The notes: generated by a model not told the origin, from the sequence alone. 64,000 bases of DNA from LMUY01 sp964247705 (GCA_964247705.1 CAXTVQ010000019.1:1-64000); one strand, 5' to 3'. Positions 50,449 to 59,421 are shown, counted from the first letter of the stretch. Numbers and translations are program-made.

Positions 50449-51670
50449 GGCGGGGTCTCTCGATGTTGGGCAGGAACGCGGTCAGGAGGCCGATCGCCGG
50501 CAGGAACGCGCAGACCTCATAGACGGTGCGGATGCCATAATGGTCGGCGAACTGGCCGAGCACGGCTGCACCCAATCCGCCCATGCCGAACGCGAACCCG
50601 AAAAACAGGCCCGAAATCGTGCCGACCCGGCCCGGCATCAGTTCCTGCGCATAGACCAGGATCGCCGCGAAAGCCGATGACAGGATGAGGCCGATCGGCA
50701 CCGTCAACACGACGGTCCAGAACAGACTGGCGTAGGGCAGAGCCAGCGTGAACGGCAACACGCCCAAGATTGAGAACCAGATCACGTATTTACGCCCGAT
50801 CCAGTCCCCGATCGGCCCACCGACCAGCGTCCCCGCCGCAAACGCGCCGAGGTAAACGAACAGGTAAACCTGCGCTTCCTGCACAGGCAGGTGGAAGCGG
50901 TCGATCAGGTAGAAGGTGTAATAAGTGCTGAGACTCGCCGTGTAGAAGTATTTGGAGAAGATCAACACCAGCAGCACCGTCACCGCCCATGCAACCCGGC
51001 GTGACGGCAACGGGCTCGCGACCGGCGCCGCCTTCTTCGCAAGCCGCCGGGATGCGACGGTGGCGGAATACCAGCGCCCGACGCCAAACAGGATCGCCAT
51101 TCCCAGCAAAGCCAGGACCGCGAACCAGGCGACGCTGCCCTGGCCATGCGGCACGATGATGAACGCCGCGGCCAACGGGGCGATCGACTGGCCGAAATTG
51201 CCGCCAACCTGGAACACCGACTGCGCCAACCCGTACCGTCCACCGGACGCCATACGCGCCACCCGCGACGACTCCGGATGGAACACCGACGAGCCAATCC
51301 CGATCGTCCCCGCCGCCAGCAGCAGCATCGGGTAGTTCGCCGCCCCCGCCAGCAACAGCAGCCCGGCAAAGGTGAACGCCATGCCGGCCGCGAGTGAGTA
51401 CGGCATCGGCCGCTTGTCCGTGAACGTGCCCACCACCGGCTGCAGCAGCGATGCGGTGATCTGGAACGTCAGCGTCAGCAAGCCGATCTCGGTAAAGCTG
51501 AGCGCGTAGTTTGCCTTCAGCAGCGGATAGATCGCAGGCAGCAGCAACTGCATCAGATCGTTCAGGAAGTGCGAGAAGCTGATCGCCAGCAGCACGCTGA
51601 ATACCGTCCGGCGAACCGCAATGGCCGGAGGGGTTGGCTGAAGTGCCGCCGGGTTTACGCTCACATTCAT
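50438..51670 (-). CDS. MFS transporter, fosmidomycin-resistance (Fsr) type
   Basis: The 410-residue inner-membrane protein starts at the ATG whose complement ends at 51670. It has SFSHFLNDLMQLLLPAIYPL and YALSFTEIGLLTLTFQITAS, the hallmark segments of the Fsr family, and EAQVYLFVYLGAFAAGTLVG in the second half. E. coli Fsr exports fosmidomycin. The native substrate here is unknown. It leads the operon with DUF2237 and GST. Confidence 0.92.
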   Translation of the reverse strand: MNVSVNPAALQPTPPAIAVRRTVFSVLLAISFSHFLNDLMQLLLPAIYPLLKANYALSFTEIGLLTLTFQITASLLQPVVGTFTDKRPMPYSLAAGMAFTFAGLLLLAGAANYPMLLLAAGTIGIGSSVFHPESSRVARMASGGRYGLAQSVFQVGGNFGQSIAPLAAAFIIVPHGQGSVAWFAVLALLGMAILFGVGRWYSATVASRRLAKKAAPVASPLPSRRVAWAVTVLLVLIFSKYFYTASLSTYYTFYLIDRFHLPVQEAQVYLFVYLGAFAAGTLVGGPIGDWIGRKYVIWFSILGVLPFTLALPYASLFWTVVLTVPIGLILSSAFAAILVYAQELMPGRVGTISGLFFGFAFGMGGLGAAVLGQFADHYGIRTVYEVCAFLPAIGLLTAFLPNIERPRHAI

Positions 51671-51681
51671 ACTGCTCGCCC

Positions 51682-51768
51682 TTCAGGCGCTAAAGCGCCG
51701 GCTCTCCAACTTCAGGCGCCAAAGCGCCGGCTTTCCAACTTCAGGCGCCAAGACGCCGGCTCTCCAAC
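51682..51768. repeat. Three tandem 29-bp repeats, each with an internal palindrome
   Basis: Units 51682-51710, 51711-51739 and 51740-51768 follow TTCAGGCGCcAAAGCGCCGG plus CTCTCCAAC with two or three substitutions between copies. Each contains GGCGC-4nt-GCGCC or a slight variant, so each can fold as a hairpin. The array lies between the MFS gene and the DUF4864 gene. The third unit encodes the last residues of DUF4864. There are no spacers, so it is not CRISPR. Confidence 0.85.
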
Positions 51769-52166
51769 AGGCTGCAGCCGCTGATCCGCCAGGACCCGTC
51801 TGCTTCCCGTTCCATCGTATACCGCGCCGTGTAGGCCAAGCTGTCGGGACCGATCAACTCGACCAACTGCACGACTTCGCCATTATCGTCCGAGAGTGCC
51901 GTGAAATCGACCGAACGCGAACGATAGACCGGCCGGTAAGCCTTCTGCACCATCGCCAGGAACGTACCGGGATTGCCGAACAGGCTCTGGATGTTCGGGG
52001 CGGCGAAAGCGAACGCTCCGTCCGCGTCATCGCGCCGGAAGGCATCCAGTTGGCTGGTGATGACGGTGTGGATGGCAGCCGCATCGGCCGGGCTCGGGTC
52101 GGCCCATGCAACCGGCCCGCTGGCCAGACAGACCAGGGTGGCGAGGACGGCGAGAGGGGCACGCAT
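51741..52166 (-). CDS. DUF4864 domain exported protein
   Basis: The 141-residue protein has a signal peptide (LAVLATLVCLASGPVAWA). The mature part matches DUF4864, a SnoaL/NTF2-like fold: IHTVITSQLDAFRRDDADGA, FAFAAPNIQSLFGNPGTFLA and MVQKAYRPVYRSRSVDF. The C-terminal YTMEREADGSWRISGCSLLE is conserved. The last codons (LLESRRLGA) lie inside the third 29-bp repeat, so the repeat may have modified the natural C-terminus. The function is unknown. Confidence 0.88.
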   Translation of the reverse strand: MRAPLAVLATLVCLASGPVAWADPSPADAAAIHTVITSQLDAFRRDDADGAFAFAAPNIQSLFGNPGTFLAMVQKAYRPVYRSRSVDFTALSDDNGEVVQLVELIGPDSLAYTARYTMEREADGSWRISGCSLLESRRLGA

Positions 52167-52255
52167 GGCGGTGGTCCTTCAATGCCTTAACGATACGGGC
52201 GAACAGTCCAACGGTTGCGGTTGCAGCGCCGAACGCCCCCTGGAGAAGAAGTTCG

Positions 52256-53421
52256 TCAGGACACTCCGGCCGCCTCGATCAAAAGCCAACCGAGGATCCC
52301 GAGCAACAAAAGGGAGAGCGTGACCGTCCCCGTGACACGCGCGCCGGCCCGGGCAACGGTCCGCACATCCACCCCAAGGCCGAGCGCGGCCATAGCCAGG
52401 ATTGTCAACAGATTGGCCGCCAGCGCCACCGGCGGGAGCACGCCGTCCGGCACCACACCGGACGACCGCACGGTGGCAAGCAGCAAGAAGCCGATGATGA
52501 ACCATGGCACCAGCCGGTGCAGCGGCGGACGCTGCGTGCTGCCAGTGCTGCCNNNNNNNNNNNNNNNNNNNNNNNNNNNNNNNNNNNNNNNNNNNNNNNN
52601 NNNNNNNNNNNNNNNNNNNNNNNNNNNNNNNNNNNNNNNNNNNNNNNNNNNNTGCTGCCGAACAACCTTTGTCCGGCGAGCGAGAGAACCAGCACCACGG
52701 GGCCGAGCATCAACACCCGCACCAGCTTCACGATCGTGCCCATCTGCACCGAGAGCGCGCCGACCGGGGCAGTGGCGGCCAACACCTGCGGCACGGCGTA
52801 AACGGTCAGCCCTGCCAGCGCGCCGTAACGCAGCCCGTCCCCGCCCAACGCCGGGGCCAGCAGCGGCAACGCCAGCACCACCACGACGCCAAGCACGGCC
52901 GTGAAGGCGATCGAGGACGCAACGTCCCGGCTGTCCGCGCCAATCACGGGAGCGACCGCCGCAATCGCCGAGTTGCCGCAGATCGAGTTGCCGCACGCCA
53001 CCAGCATGGCAAGCTTGGCCGGCAACCCAAGCAAGCGCCCGATGGCGAAGCTGAACGTGATCGCCACCGCCACGGTGACCGCGATCCCGAGCAGGAGTGG
53101 GCCGCCCAGCGCTCGCACTGTTGCCGTGCTGATCGACAGCCCGAGCAGCACGACCGCGATTTCAAGCAGGGTCTTTCCGCTGAAATCGATCCCGCTCTTC
53201 CAAAGCGCTCCGGGTTTCCAGACCGATCGCACGGCAGTGCCGGTCAGGATGGCCAAAACCAGCGCCTCAAGCCAAGCGCGGCCGAAAACAACCAGTTCCA
53301 CCCGCTCCAGCAGCATCGCCGCCCCGGTAACGGCCACGCACAGCAACACGCCAGGCAGCCTACCCCAGTGATACCGGCCCGGAACGGCGATCGGCGCTGC
53401 GGTGGAGGCGGTCGGTGGCAT
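52256..53421 (-). CDS. YeiH family (UPF0324) membrane protein, split by an assembly gap
   Basis: The N-terminal part reads from the ATG at 53421 to the N run, and the C-terminal part continues below it in another frame. Together they make a roughly ten-helix protein: LLGLSISTATVRALGGPLLL, AMLVACGNSICGNSAIAAVA and LTVYAVPQVLAATAPVGALS before the gap, then LHRLVPWFIIGFLLLATVRS and LAMAALGLGVDVRTVARAG after it. YeiH proteins are putative sulfate or sulfonate exporters. If the flanks are joined by their shared TGCTGCC, the frame is continuous and gives 352 residues, the expected size. It is divergent from the esterase gene. Confidence 0.88.
52553..52652. other. Assembly gap, exactly 100 N
   Basis: Bases 52553-52652 are all N, the conventional placeholder for a gap of unknown size. 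Both edges carry TGCTGCC (ending at 52552 and starting at 52653). Collapsing the gap and one copy removes 107 bases and restores the YeiH reading frame. Confidence 0.99.
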
Positions 53422-53501
53422 GCCGGCATCATGCCGCGGGTAAGCGACTGGGACAACGCAATGCTACAACCCGCATGTTGATTGCGATGCTGCACTGCAC
53501 C

Positions 53502-54551
53502 ATGTCGCTTTCCATGAAAATTCCACCGTTCCCATCGCTTCCGAGCGCGCTCTCGCCGCTCAAAGCGCTACCAACCACGGTCAAGATGGGACTGGCCGAC
53601 CTGACGCGGGTGCGGCGGGCTTGGAGTTCGTTGCTCCCGGGCGGCGACCCGGCGGAGGAGTCCGGTTCGCTCGAGGAAATCCACGCTTTCGGCGCCAATC
53701 CTGGCGCCCTGCGCATGCTCCGCTTCGTGCCAAGCGGGTTGCGGCCCGGTGCACCCCTCGTCGTGCTGCTGCACGGCTGCACCCAGACTGCTTCCGGGTA
53801 TGACAAGGGAAGTGGCTGGTCCACACTGGCAGCCCGTCACGGCTTCGCCCTCCTGGCGCCGGAACAGGTGCGAAGCAACAACTCGAACCTGTGCTTCAAT
53901 TGGTTCGAACCCGGCGACACCACCCGCGGGCAAGGCGAGGTTGCATCCATCCGCAACATGGTGGCATCGATGGTCGCCACGCTGCAGATCGACCCGGCAC
54001 GCGTCTTCGTCACCGGATTGTCGGCCGGCGGCGCCATGACGGCAGCGCTCCTGGCGACTTACCCGGACGTGTTCGCAGCCGGCGCGGTGATTGCGGGGCT
54101 TCCCTATGGCGCCGCGCATTCGATGCAGGAGGCATTCGGGGCGATGTACCAGCCCCGCGCGCATTCGGCCATCGAGCGAGGCGCCGTGGTGCGCGCGGCT
54201 AGTCCCACGCCGCAGCGCAAGCCCATGGTATCAATCTGGGGCGGCGACGCAGACACGACGGTTCTGCCCGCGAACGCGGCCGAACTCGCCAAGCAATGGT
54301 GCGACGTGCACGGTTTGGACGACCGGAACGCCGTCTCCGATATGGTGGACGGCGTCCGGCACCGAAGTTGGCGCGATGCTCAGGGCATGCTGCAGGTCGA
54401 GCAGTATACCGTGCCGGGTCTAGGCCACGGCACGCCGATCGACGGCTCGGGCGCGGGTGATCGGGGTGTCGGCAAAGCAATGCCTTACGTACTCGAGGCA
54501 GGTACGTCCGCAACCTGGCATACGGCACGGACCTGGGGATTGCTGACCTAG
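53502..54551 (+). CDS. PHB depolymerase family esterase
   Basis: The protein is about 349 residues from ATG 53502; ATGs at 53475 and 53514 are also possible and none has a clear ribosome-binding site. It belongs to the esterase PHB family: PLVVLLHGCTQTASGYDKGS, NSNLCFNWFEPGDTTRGQGE, the nucleophile elbow VFVTGLSAGGAMTAALL, an Asp in WGGDADTTV and a His in GLGHGTPID. Members hydrolyse polyhydroxybutyrate or related esters. No signal peptide is clear, so location is uncertain. Divergent from the yeiH gene. Confidence 0.9.
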   Translation: MSLSMKIPPFPSLPSALSPLKALPTTVKMGLADLTRVRRAWSSLLPGGDPAEESGSLEEIHAFGANPGALRMLRFVPSGLRPGAPLVVLLHGCTQTASGYDKGSGWSTLAARHGFALLAPEQVRSNNSNLCFNWFEPGDTTRGQGEVASIRNMVASMVATLQIDPARVFVTGLSAGGAMTAALLATYPDVFAAGAVIAGLPYGAAHSMQEAFGAMYQPRAHSAIERGAVVRAASPTPQRKPMVSIWGGDADTTVLPANAAELAKQWCDVHGLDDRNAVSDMVDGVRHRSWRDAQGMLQVEQYTVPGLGHGTPIDGSGAGDRGVGKAMPYVLEAGTSATWHTARTWGLLT

Positions 54552-54607
54552 CATCACCCACCCCGTCTGCCGTTTAAGATTGCACGCAGGCATACGCTGC
54601 ACCCTTT

Positions 54608-54627
54608 CTAGGCACAATCCGGCCTAG
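54608..54627. promoter_or_regulatory. Inverted repeat upstream of narK
   Basis: CTAGGC (54608-54613) and GCCTAG (54622-54627) are a perfect inverted repeat with an 8-base spacer, about 140 bases before narK. It could be an operator or a weak terminator for the esterase gene. I see no FNR-type TTGAT-N4-ATCAA. Confidence 0.3.
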
Positions 54628-54765
54628 CAGTGTACTTTAGTGTCCAAAATACTCTTCCAACTATGGCTACTCTGTGGCAATTCCCGCCGACCGCAACGTT
54701 TTGCCTGCCAATGAGGCACGCTGCAGGTGTAATAAGCCGGTTCGCCGGCATGTCGGAGATCGGTG

Positions 54766-56112
54766 ATGGCCGTGAGTAACAAAGCGACTCGAATCGACCT
54801 GTTCAGCCTGGCGACGCCGCAAATGCGAGCATTCCACCTGACTTGGATCGCCTTCTTCGTCTGCTTCTTCGCCTGGTTCGCGACCGCGCCCTTGATGCCG
54901 GTCATCAAGGGCGACCTGAAACTGACGAACGACCAGGTCTACTCGATCGGCATCGCCGGCGTGTTCGCCACCGTGCTTGCCCGCTTCGCCATCGGACCGC
55001 TCTGCGACAAATACGGCCCGCGGCTGACCTACACCTTGTTGTTGGCACTCGGCGCCATCCCGGTGATCGGAGTCTCCTTCGCCTGGGACTACACCTCGTT
55101 CCTTATTTTCCGGCTGCTGATCGGCATCATCGGCGCCAGCTTCGTCATCACGCAGTTCCATACCTCCGTGATGTTTGCCCCCAACGTCGTCGGCACTGCG
55201 AACGCCACCGTTGGCGGCTGGGGCAATGCCGGCGGCGGCGTGACGCAGAGCGTAATGCCCTTGATCCTGGCAGGCGTCGCGGCGTGGGGAATGAGCACCG
55301 GCATGGCTTGGCGCTATGCCCAGGTCGTCCCGGCCGTGCTGATGCTGATCGTCGCGGTGCTTTACTGGAAATACACCCAGGACACGCCCGAGGGTAACTT
55401 CTCGGACATGCGCCGCATGGGCCTCTCCACGGACGTCGGCAAAAAAGGCGGCTTGGCCACGATGAAGGCCGCCTCCAAGAACTATCGCGTTTGGCTGCTC
55501 GCGGCCTGCTACGGCGCCTCGTTCGGGGTCGAGCTGTTCGTGCACTCGATCGCGGTGACCTATTACTTCAACCGCTACTCCATGACGGTGGAAAACGCCG
55601 GGTTCGCCGTGGGCGCGTTCGGCCTGCTGGCGTTGTTCGCCCGCGCCGTCGGGGGTCTGGCTTCAGACCGTGTCGCCCGCACGCGCGGCCTGGACGGCCG
55701 TACCTGGCTGCTGTTCGGCCTGATGATCGGCGAAGGCGTGTTCCTGATGGTCTTCTCGCAGGCCGACACCGTGGCGATTGCGGTCTCGTCGATGCTGGTG
55801 TTCGGGTTGTTCACCCACATGGCGTGCGGTTCGCTGTATGCCTTGGTTCCGTTCATCGACCGCAAGGTGCTGGGCGGCGTGTGCGGCATCATCGGCGCCG
55901 GCGGCAACATCGGCGGTGTGGCCGCTGGCCTGCTGCTGCGGGCTACGGGCAAGCCGGCGCTGTGCTTCCTCGTTCTTGGCATCGCCGCGATCGTGTGCGC
56001 CTGCGGTGCGGCGGCGATCCGCTTCTCCATCAAGCACAAGCAGGAAGAGCAAGCACTCTATGATGCCGCCGTTGCCCAGCGCATGTCGACGGGCATGGCC
56101 GTTACGGCTTAA
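54766..56112 (+). CDS. narK: Nitrate/nitrite transporter NarK
   Basis: The protein is 448 residues from ATG 54766, with GGAGA 9 bases upstream. It is an NNP-family MFS carrier. Both nitrate signature motifs are present: GTANATVGGWGNAGGGVTQS in the first half and GGVCGIIGAGGNIGGVAAGL in the second. About 12 membrane helices are visible. It imports nitrate or exchanges nitrate for nitrite. No nitrate or nitrite reductase lies in the window, so the pathway context is elsewhere. Confidence 0.93.
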   Translation: MAVSNKATRIDLFSLATPQMRAFHLTWIAFFVCFFAWFATAPLMPVIKGDLKLTNDQVYSIGIAGVFATVLARFAIGPLCDKYGPRLTYTLLLALGAIPVIGVSFAWDYTSFLIFRLLIGIIGASFVITQFHTSVMFAPNVVGTANATVGGWGNAGGGVTQSVMPLILAGVAAWGMSTGMAWRYAQVVPAVLMLIVAVLYWKYTQDTPEGNFSDMRRMGLSTDVGKKGGLATMKAASKNYRVWLLAACYGASFGVELFVHSIAVTYYFNRYSMTVENAGFAVGAFGLLALFARAVGGLASDRVARTRGLDGRTWLLFGLMIGEGVFLMVFSQADTVAIAVSSMLVFGLFTHMACGSLYALVPFIDRKVLGGVCGIIGAGGNIGGVAAGLLLRATGKPALCFLVLGIAAIVCACGAAAIRFSIKHKQEEQALYDAAVAQRMSTGMAVTA

Positions 56113-56125
56113 GGCCACGCCCACC

Positions 56126-56155
56126 CTCCCCGCCCGGCACGTTCTGGGCGGGGAG
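56126..56155 (+). terminator. Terminator-like hairpin after narK
   Basis: CTCCCCGCCC (56126-56135) pairs perfectly with GGGCGGGGAG (56146-56155) around a 10-base loop. No T-tract follows. It is the only strong structure between narK and lipA apart from a GTGGCTTG/CAAGCCAC repeat at 56204-56234. Confidence 0.6.
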
Positions 56156-56282
56156 ATGCAATACGGCTTGCCGTTGCGGCCGCAGCCGGGATGACAAATG
56201 CCCGTGGCTTGACCTACCCCCCCGTCCAAGCCACTTAACCATCAGCAGCCACGCCGCACCCTAGAGGGTCTTCAGCCCCGCC

Positions 56283-57254
56283 ATGTCCACTCGCGTCCTC
56301 ATCGATCACCGCGCCGGCGGCGTGATACGTCATCCAGAGAAAATCGGCCGCCCGAGCACTCCAGCCTTGCGCAAGCCCGACTGGATCCGCGTGCGCGCCC
56401 CCACTCACCCGGTCTACCATGAGACACGCTCGCTCATGCGCGAGAACGGTCTGGTCACTGTCTGCGAGGAAGCGGCCTGCCCCAACATCGGCGAGTGCTG
56501 GTCCCAGCGCCATGCCACCATGATGATCATGGGCGACACCTGCACGCGCGCCTGTGCCTTTTGCAACGTCGCCACCGGCCAGCCCGAGCCGCTCGACGCC
56601 ACGGAACCCAACCGGGTCGCCGATGCCGTTGCCAAGCTCGGCCTGCGCCACGTCGTGATCACGTCCGTGGACCGAGACGATCTGCCGGACGGTGGCGCTG
56701 CGCACATTGCCGCCGTGATCCGCGCTATCCGGGCCGCCACTGCCACGACCACCATCGAAGTCCTGACGCCCGACTTCCTCCGCAAGCCCGGCGCTGCCGA
56801 GATCGTCGTCGCCGCACGCCCGGACGTCTTCAATCACAACCTGGAAACGGTGCCCCGTCTCTATCCCACGATCCGTCCTGGCGCCCGCTACTTCCAGTCC
56901 CTCCGCCTGCTCGACCACGTCAAGACTCTGGACCCGGCGATCTTCACCAAGTCCGGCCTGATGGTTGGACTCGGCGAGTCGAAATCCGAGATCCTGCAGG
57001 TCATGGACGACATGCGGATGGCCGACATCGACTTTCTCACCCTCGGCCAATACCTGCAGCCGACACCGAAACACGCCGCCGTCGACCGCTTCGTCACGCC
57101 CGATGAATTCGCCGACTACGCCAGCATGGCTCGCGCAAAGGGCTTCCTCATGGTGTCGGCCACGCCCCTGACCCGGTCTTCGTACCACGCCGACTCCGAT
57201 TTCGCCGCCCTGCGCGCCGCCCGCCAGGCCACTCCCAACGCGGGCAGCCGCTAG
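56283..57254 (+). CDS. lipA: Lipoyl synthase LipA
   Basis: The 323-residue radical-SAM enzyme has both cluster motifs: the auxiliary cluster in CEEAACPNIGECW and the radical-SAM CxxxCxxC in GDTCTRACAFCNVATG. The C-terminal RSSYHAD is also invariant. LipA inserts two sulfur atoms into octanoyl groups on E2 subunits. It starts at ATG 56283. The COQ10-like gene begins 1 base after the stop, an arrangement conserved in alphaproteobacteria. Confidence 0.98.
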   Translation: MSTRVLIDHRAGGVIRHPEKIGRPSTPALRKPDWIRVRAPTHPVYHETRSLMRENGLVTVCEEAACPNIGECWSQRHATMMIMGDTCTRACAFCNVATGQPEPLDATEPNRVADAVAKLGLRHVVITSVDRDDLPDGGAAHIAAVIRAIRAATATTTIEVLTPDFLRKPGAAEIVVAARPDVFNHNLETVPRLYPTIRPGARYFQSLRLLDHVKTLDPAIFTKSGLMVGLGESKSEILQVMDDMRMADIDFLTLGQYLQPTPKHAAVDRFVTPDEFADYASMARAKGFLMVSATPLTRSSYHADSDFAALRAARQATPNAGSR

Positions 57255-57255
57255 C

Positions 57256-57729
57256 GTGCCGACCCACGCAGAGCACAAGCTCGTCCCCTACACCGCCGAC
57301 CAGATGTTCGACCTGGTCGCCGACGTCGATAGATACCACGACTTCCTCCCATGGTGCGCCGGCTCGAAAGTAAGGACGCACACGGAAACCGAACTCGTGG
57401 CGGACCTCACCATCGGCTTCGGCCCCTTTCGCGAGAGCTTCACCAGCCGGGTGCAGTTGGAGCGTCCCCGCACCGTCAACGTGAAATACGAGAACGGCCC
57501 GTTTCGTTACCTCAACAACCAATGGACCTTTACGCCGGCCCCCAACGGTTGCCGCGTCGACTTCTTCGTCGACTTCGAGTTCAAGAGCCGCATGCTGCAG
57601 GCCGCGATCGGCGTCGTGTTCAATCAGGCGGTGCAAGCCATGGTCAAGGCCTTCCTCAAGCGCGCCCGGGATGTCTACGGCCGCCCCTCCGCCACGCTCG
57701 CGGTCGATCCAGTCGCTGTGAAAGGCTGA
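57256..57729 (+). CDS. COQ10/RatA-like START-domain protein
   Basis: The 157-residue protein has a GTG start at 57256. It belongs to the polyketide-cyclase/START group with COQ10 and RatA: KLVPYTADQMFDLVADVDRY, FLPWCAGSKVRTHTETELVA and FVDFEFKSRMLQAAIGVVFN. In eukaryotes and alphaproteobacteria COQ10 binds ubiquinone and assists respiration. RatA toxin function, sometimes used as the annotation, is doubtful here. It follows lipA as in related genomes. Confidence 0.92.
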   Translation: MPTHAEHKLVPYTADQMFDLVADVDRYHDFLPWCAGSKVRTHTETELVADLTIGFGPFRESFTSRVQLERPRTVNVKYENGPFRYLNNQWTFTPAPNGCRVDFFVDFEFKSRMLQAAIGVVFNQAVQAMVKAFLKRARDVYGRPSATLAVDPVAVKG

Positions 57730-57735
57730 TCCCCG

Positions 57736-58797
57736 ATGACCTTCGCCCCGCCCCCGTTCCACTCCCCCGTCCCCGTCCGGGTCAACCTGTTCTCCGACAC
57801 GCAGACGCGTCCCTCCCGCGCGATGAAGGAGGCCATGATGGACGCCGAGGTCGGCGACGAGCAGCACGGCGACGACCCCACCATCAACGCCCTGTGTGAC
57901 CGCATGGCCGCCCTCATGGGCAAGCAGGCGGCCATGTTCCTGCCCAGCGGCACCATGTGCAACCAGGTCGCCATCCTCGGCCATTGCCGGCCGGGTGACG
58001 AGATCCTCGCCCATCACACGGCCCATATCCTCACCAGCGAAGGCGGTGCACCCGGCGCTCTCGCGGGCGCGTTGGTCACGGGCCTTCCCGGCGACCACGG
58101 CATGTTCACTGCGGACGCCGTTCGTGACGCCATCCGCCCGAAATCCCGCTACAGCCCGCCGCAGGCCCTGCTCGGCGTCGAGCAGACCGCCAACATGGGC
58201 GGTGGCACCATCTGGCCGGTTGATGAGCTGAACGCGGTGGCCGCCGTCGCCCACGAGCACGGGCTCGCCACCCACATGGACGGCGCCCGCCTGATGAATG
58301 CCGTTGTCGCTACCGGTGTGCCAGCCGCCGAGATGGTTGCCGGCTACGACACCGTCTGGCTGGACTTCACCAAGGGCCTGGGCGCCCCGCTCGGCGCCGT
58401 GCTGTGCGGCACGACCGAGTTCATCGGCGCGGCTTGGCGCTGGAAACAACGCATGGGCGGATCGATGCGCCAGGGTGGAATCTGCGCCGCCGCCTGCCTC
58501 TACGCGCTCGACCACAACATCGACCGCCTTGCCGAGGACCATGCCAACGCCCAAGCGCTCGCCCGCGGCCTCGCCCAGGTTCCTGGCCTGCGTGTCGCCA
58601 CACCCCAGACCAACCTCGTCTACATCGACACGACCGAGTCCGGCATGGACGCCGAGGAGCTGGCCCGCCGCGCCGCTAACGAGGGCGTCCTGATCTCCGT
58701 GATGGGCCGCCACAAGGCACGCGCCTGTACCCACCTTGACGTCTCTGCCCAGCAGGTGGACGAAGCCGCAGCCGTGATCCGCGCGATCGCCGCCTGA
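57736..58797 (+). CDS. ltaE: Low-specificity L-threonine aldolase
   Basis: The 353-residue PLP enzyme starts with VRVNLFSDTQTRPSRAMKEA and contains DAEVGDEQHGDDPTINALCD, THMDGARLMNAVVATGVPAA, and the PLP lysine in DTVWLDFTKGLGAPLGAVL. It cleaves threonine or allo-threonine to glycine and acetaldehyde in the cytosol. It starts at ATG 57736, 6 bases after the COQ10-like stop, so it may share the lipA transcript. Confidence 0.93.
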   Translation: MTFAPPPFHSPVPVRVNLFSDTQTRPSRAMKEAMMDAEVGDEQHGDDPTINALCDRMAALMGKQAAMFLPSGTMCNQVAILGHCRPGDEILAHHTAHILTSEGGAPGALAGALVTGLPGDHGMFTADAVRDAIRPKSRYSPPQALLGVEQTANMGGGTIWPVDELNAVAAVAHEHGLATHMDGARLMNAVVATGVPAAEMVAGYDTVWLDFTKGLGAPLGAVLCGTTEFIGAAWRWKQRMGGSMRQGGICAAACLYALDHNIDRLAEDHANAQALARGLAQVPGLRVATPQTNLVYIDTTESGMDAEELARRAANEGVLISVMGRHKARACTHLDVSAQQVDEAAAVIRAIAA

Positions 58798-58811
58798 AGG
58801 AATCCCCGTCC

Positions 58812-59234
58812 ATGCGCCGCCTCACCGCTTTCGCCTTCGTGCTGCTTGCCAGCACCGCCCAGGCTCTAACCGCCCAGGCTCAAACCCCGCTGACCGGCAC
58901 CACCGGCCCGCTCACCGCCGCTCCGCCGTCCCCCTCTTCGACGCCGATCGGCCGCGGCACCGAGCAGGTTGCTCCACCGGCGCGGCCGATCACAGCGGCC
59001 CACACCCACCACCGCCGCACGCTGCAGGAGCGGTTCGACGAAGCGAATACTACCCACGACGGTCACCTGACCCTCGAGCAAGCCCGCGCCAAGATGCCCT
59101 CGGTCGCCCGGGACTTCGCGGCCATCGACACGGCCAACACTGGTTACGTGACGATCGACCAGATCCGTGACCATACCAAGCAGGCCCGCGCCACCCGCCG
59201 TGCCGCCCGCGCTGCCTTCAAGCCGCAGCAGTAG
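58812..59234 (+). CDS. Exported EF-hand protein
   Basis: The 140-residue protein has a signal peptide (AFAFVLLASTAQALTAQAQ). After a Pro/Thr-rich linker come two EF-hand-like loops: FDEANTTHDGHLTLEQA and IDTANTGYVTIDQI, which would bind calcium in the periplasm. The first loop is degenerate at its start (NTTHDG). The tail is basic. It follows threonine aldolase by 14 bases. The function is unknown. Confidence 0.85.
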   Translation: MRRLTAFAFVLLASTAQALTAQAQTPLTGTTGPLTAAPPSPSSTPIGRGTEQVAPPARPITAAHTHHRRTLQERFDEANTTHDGHLTLEQARAKMPSVARDFAAIDTANTGYVTIDQIRDHTKQARATRRAARAAFKPQQ

Positions 59235-59235
59235 C

Positions 59236-59421
59236 ATGCCCGATCTGGTGGTCGAGTCGGGCACGCCCGAGGCCATTGCCTTCCGCCTCATGGAGCGCCT
59301 CCTCCCCACGTTGCCGAAGCAGGGCAAGGAAGAAGTGCTCAAGCTGTATGCCGAATGTCTCGCCACCGTCCGCGGCCCAGTCGCCGAGGACTTGCTGAAC
59401 TCACTGAACTTCGAAGACTAA
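59236..59421 (+). CDS. Small hypothetical protein, 61 residues
   Basis: It starts at ATG 59236, one base after the EF-hand gene stop, so the two are probably coupled. The sequence is helical and acidic (TPEAIAFRLMERLLPTLPKQ, GKEEVLKLYAECLATVRG, ending LLNSLNFED). Similar short proteins are common in Acetobacteraceae without known function. The compact sequence and tight spacing support a real gene. Confidence 0.7.
   Translation: MPDLVVESGTPEAIAFRLMERLLPTLPKQGKEEVLKLYAECLATVRGPVAEDLLNSLNFED

Noticed and set aside
51682..51768. CRISPR-like array
   Set aside because: The 29-bp units are directly adjacent with no spacers, only three copies exist, and no cas gene is nearby.
52405..53421. Apparent frameshift and truncation of the YeiH gene
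   Set aside because: The two frames meet exactly when the 100-N run and the duplicated TGCTGCC are collapsed, so this is an assembly effect and not a pseudogene.
56204..56234. GTGGCTTG/CAAGCCAC repeat upstream of lipA as a riboswitch
   Set aside because: It is a single hairpin with a 15-base loop and no conserved core I recognise. It is more likely a transcription boundary.
57256..57729. Type II toxin RatA
   Set aside because: The label is common for this family, but the position after lipA and the START-domain pattern fit the COQ10 role better. No antitoxin-like partner is adjacent.
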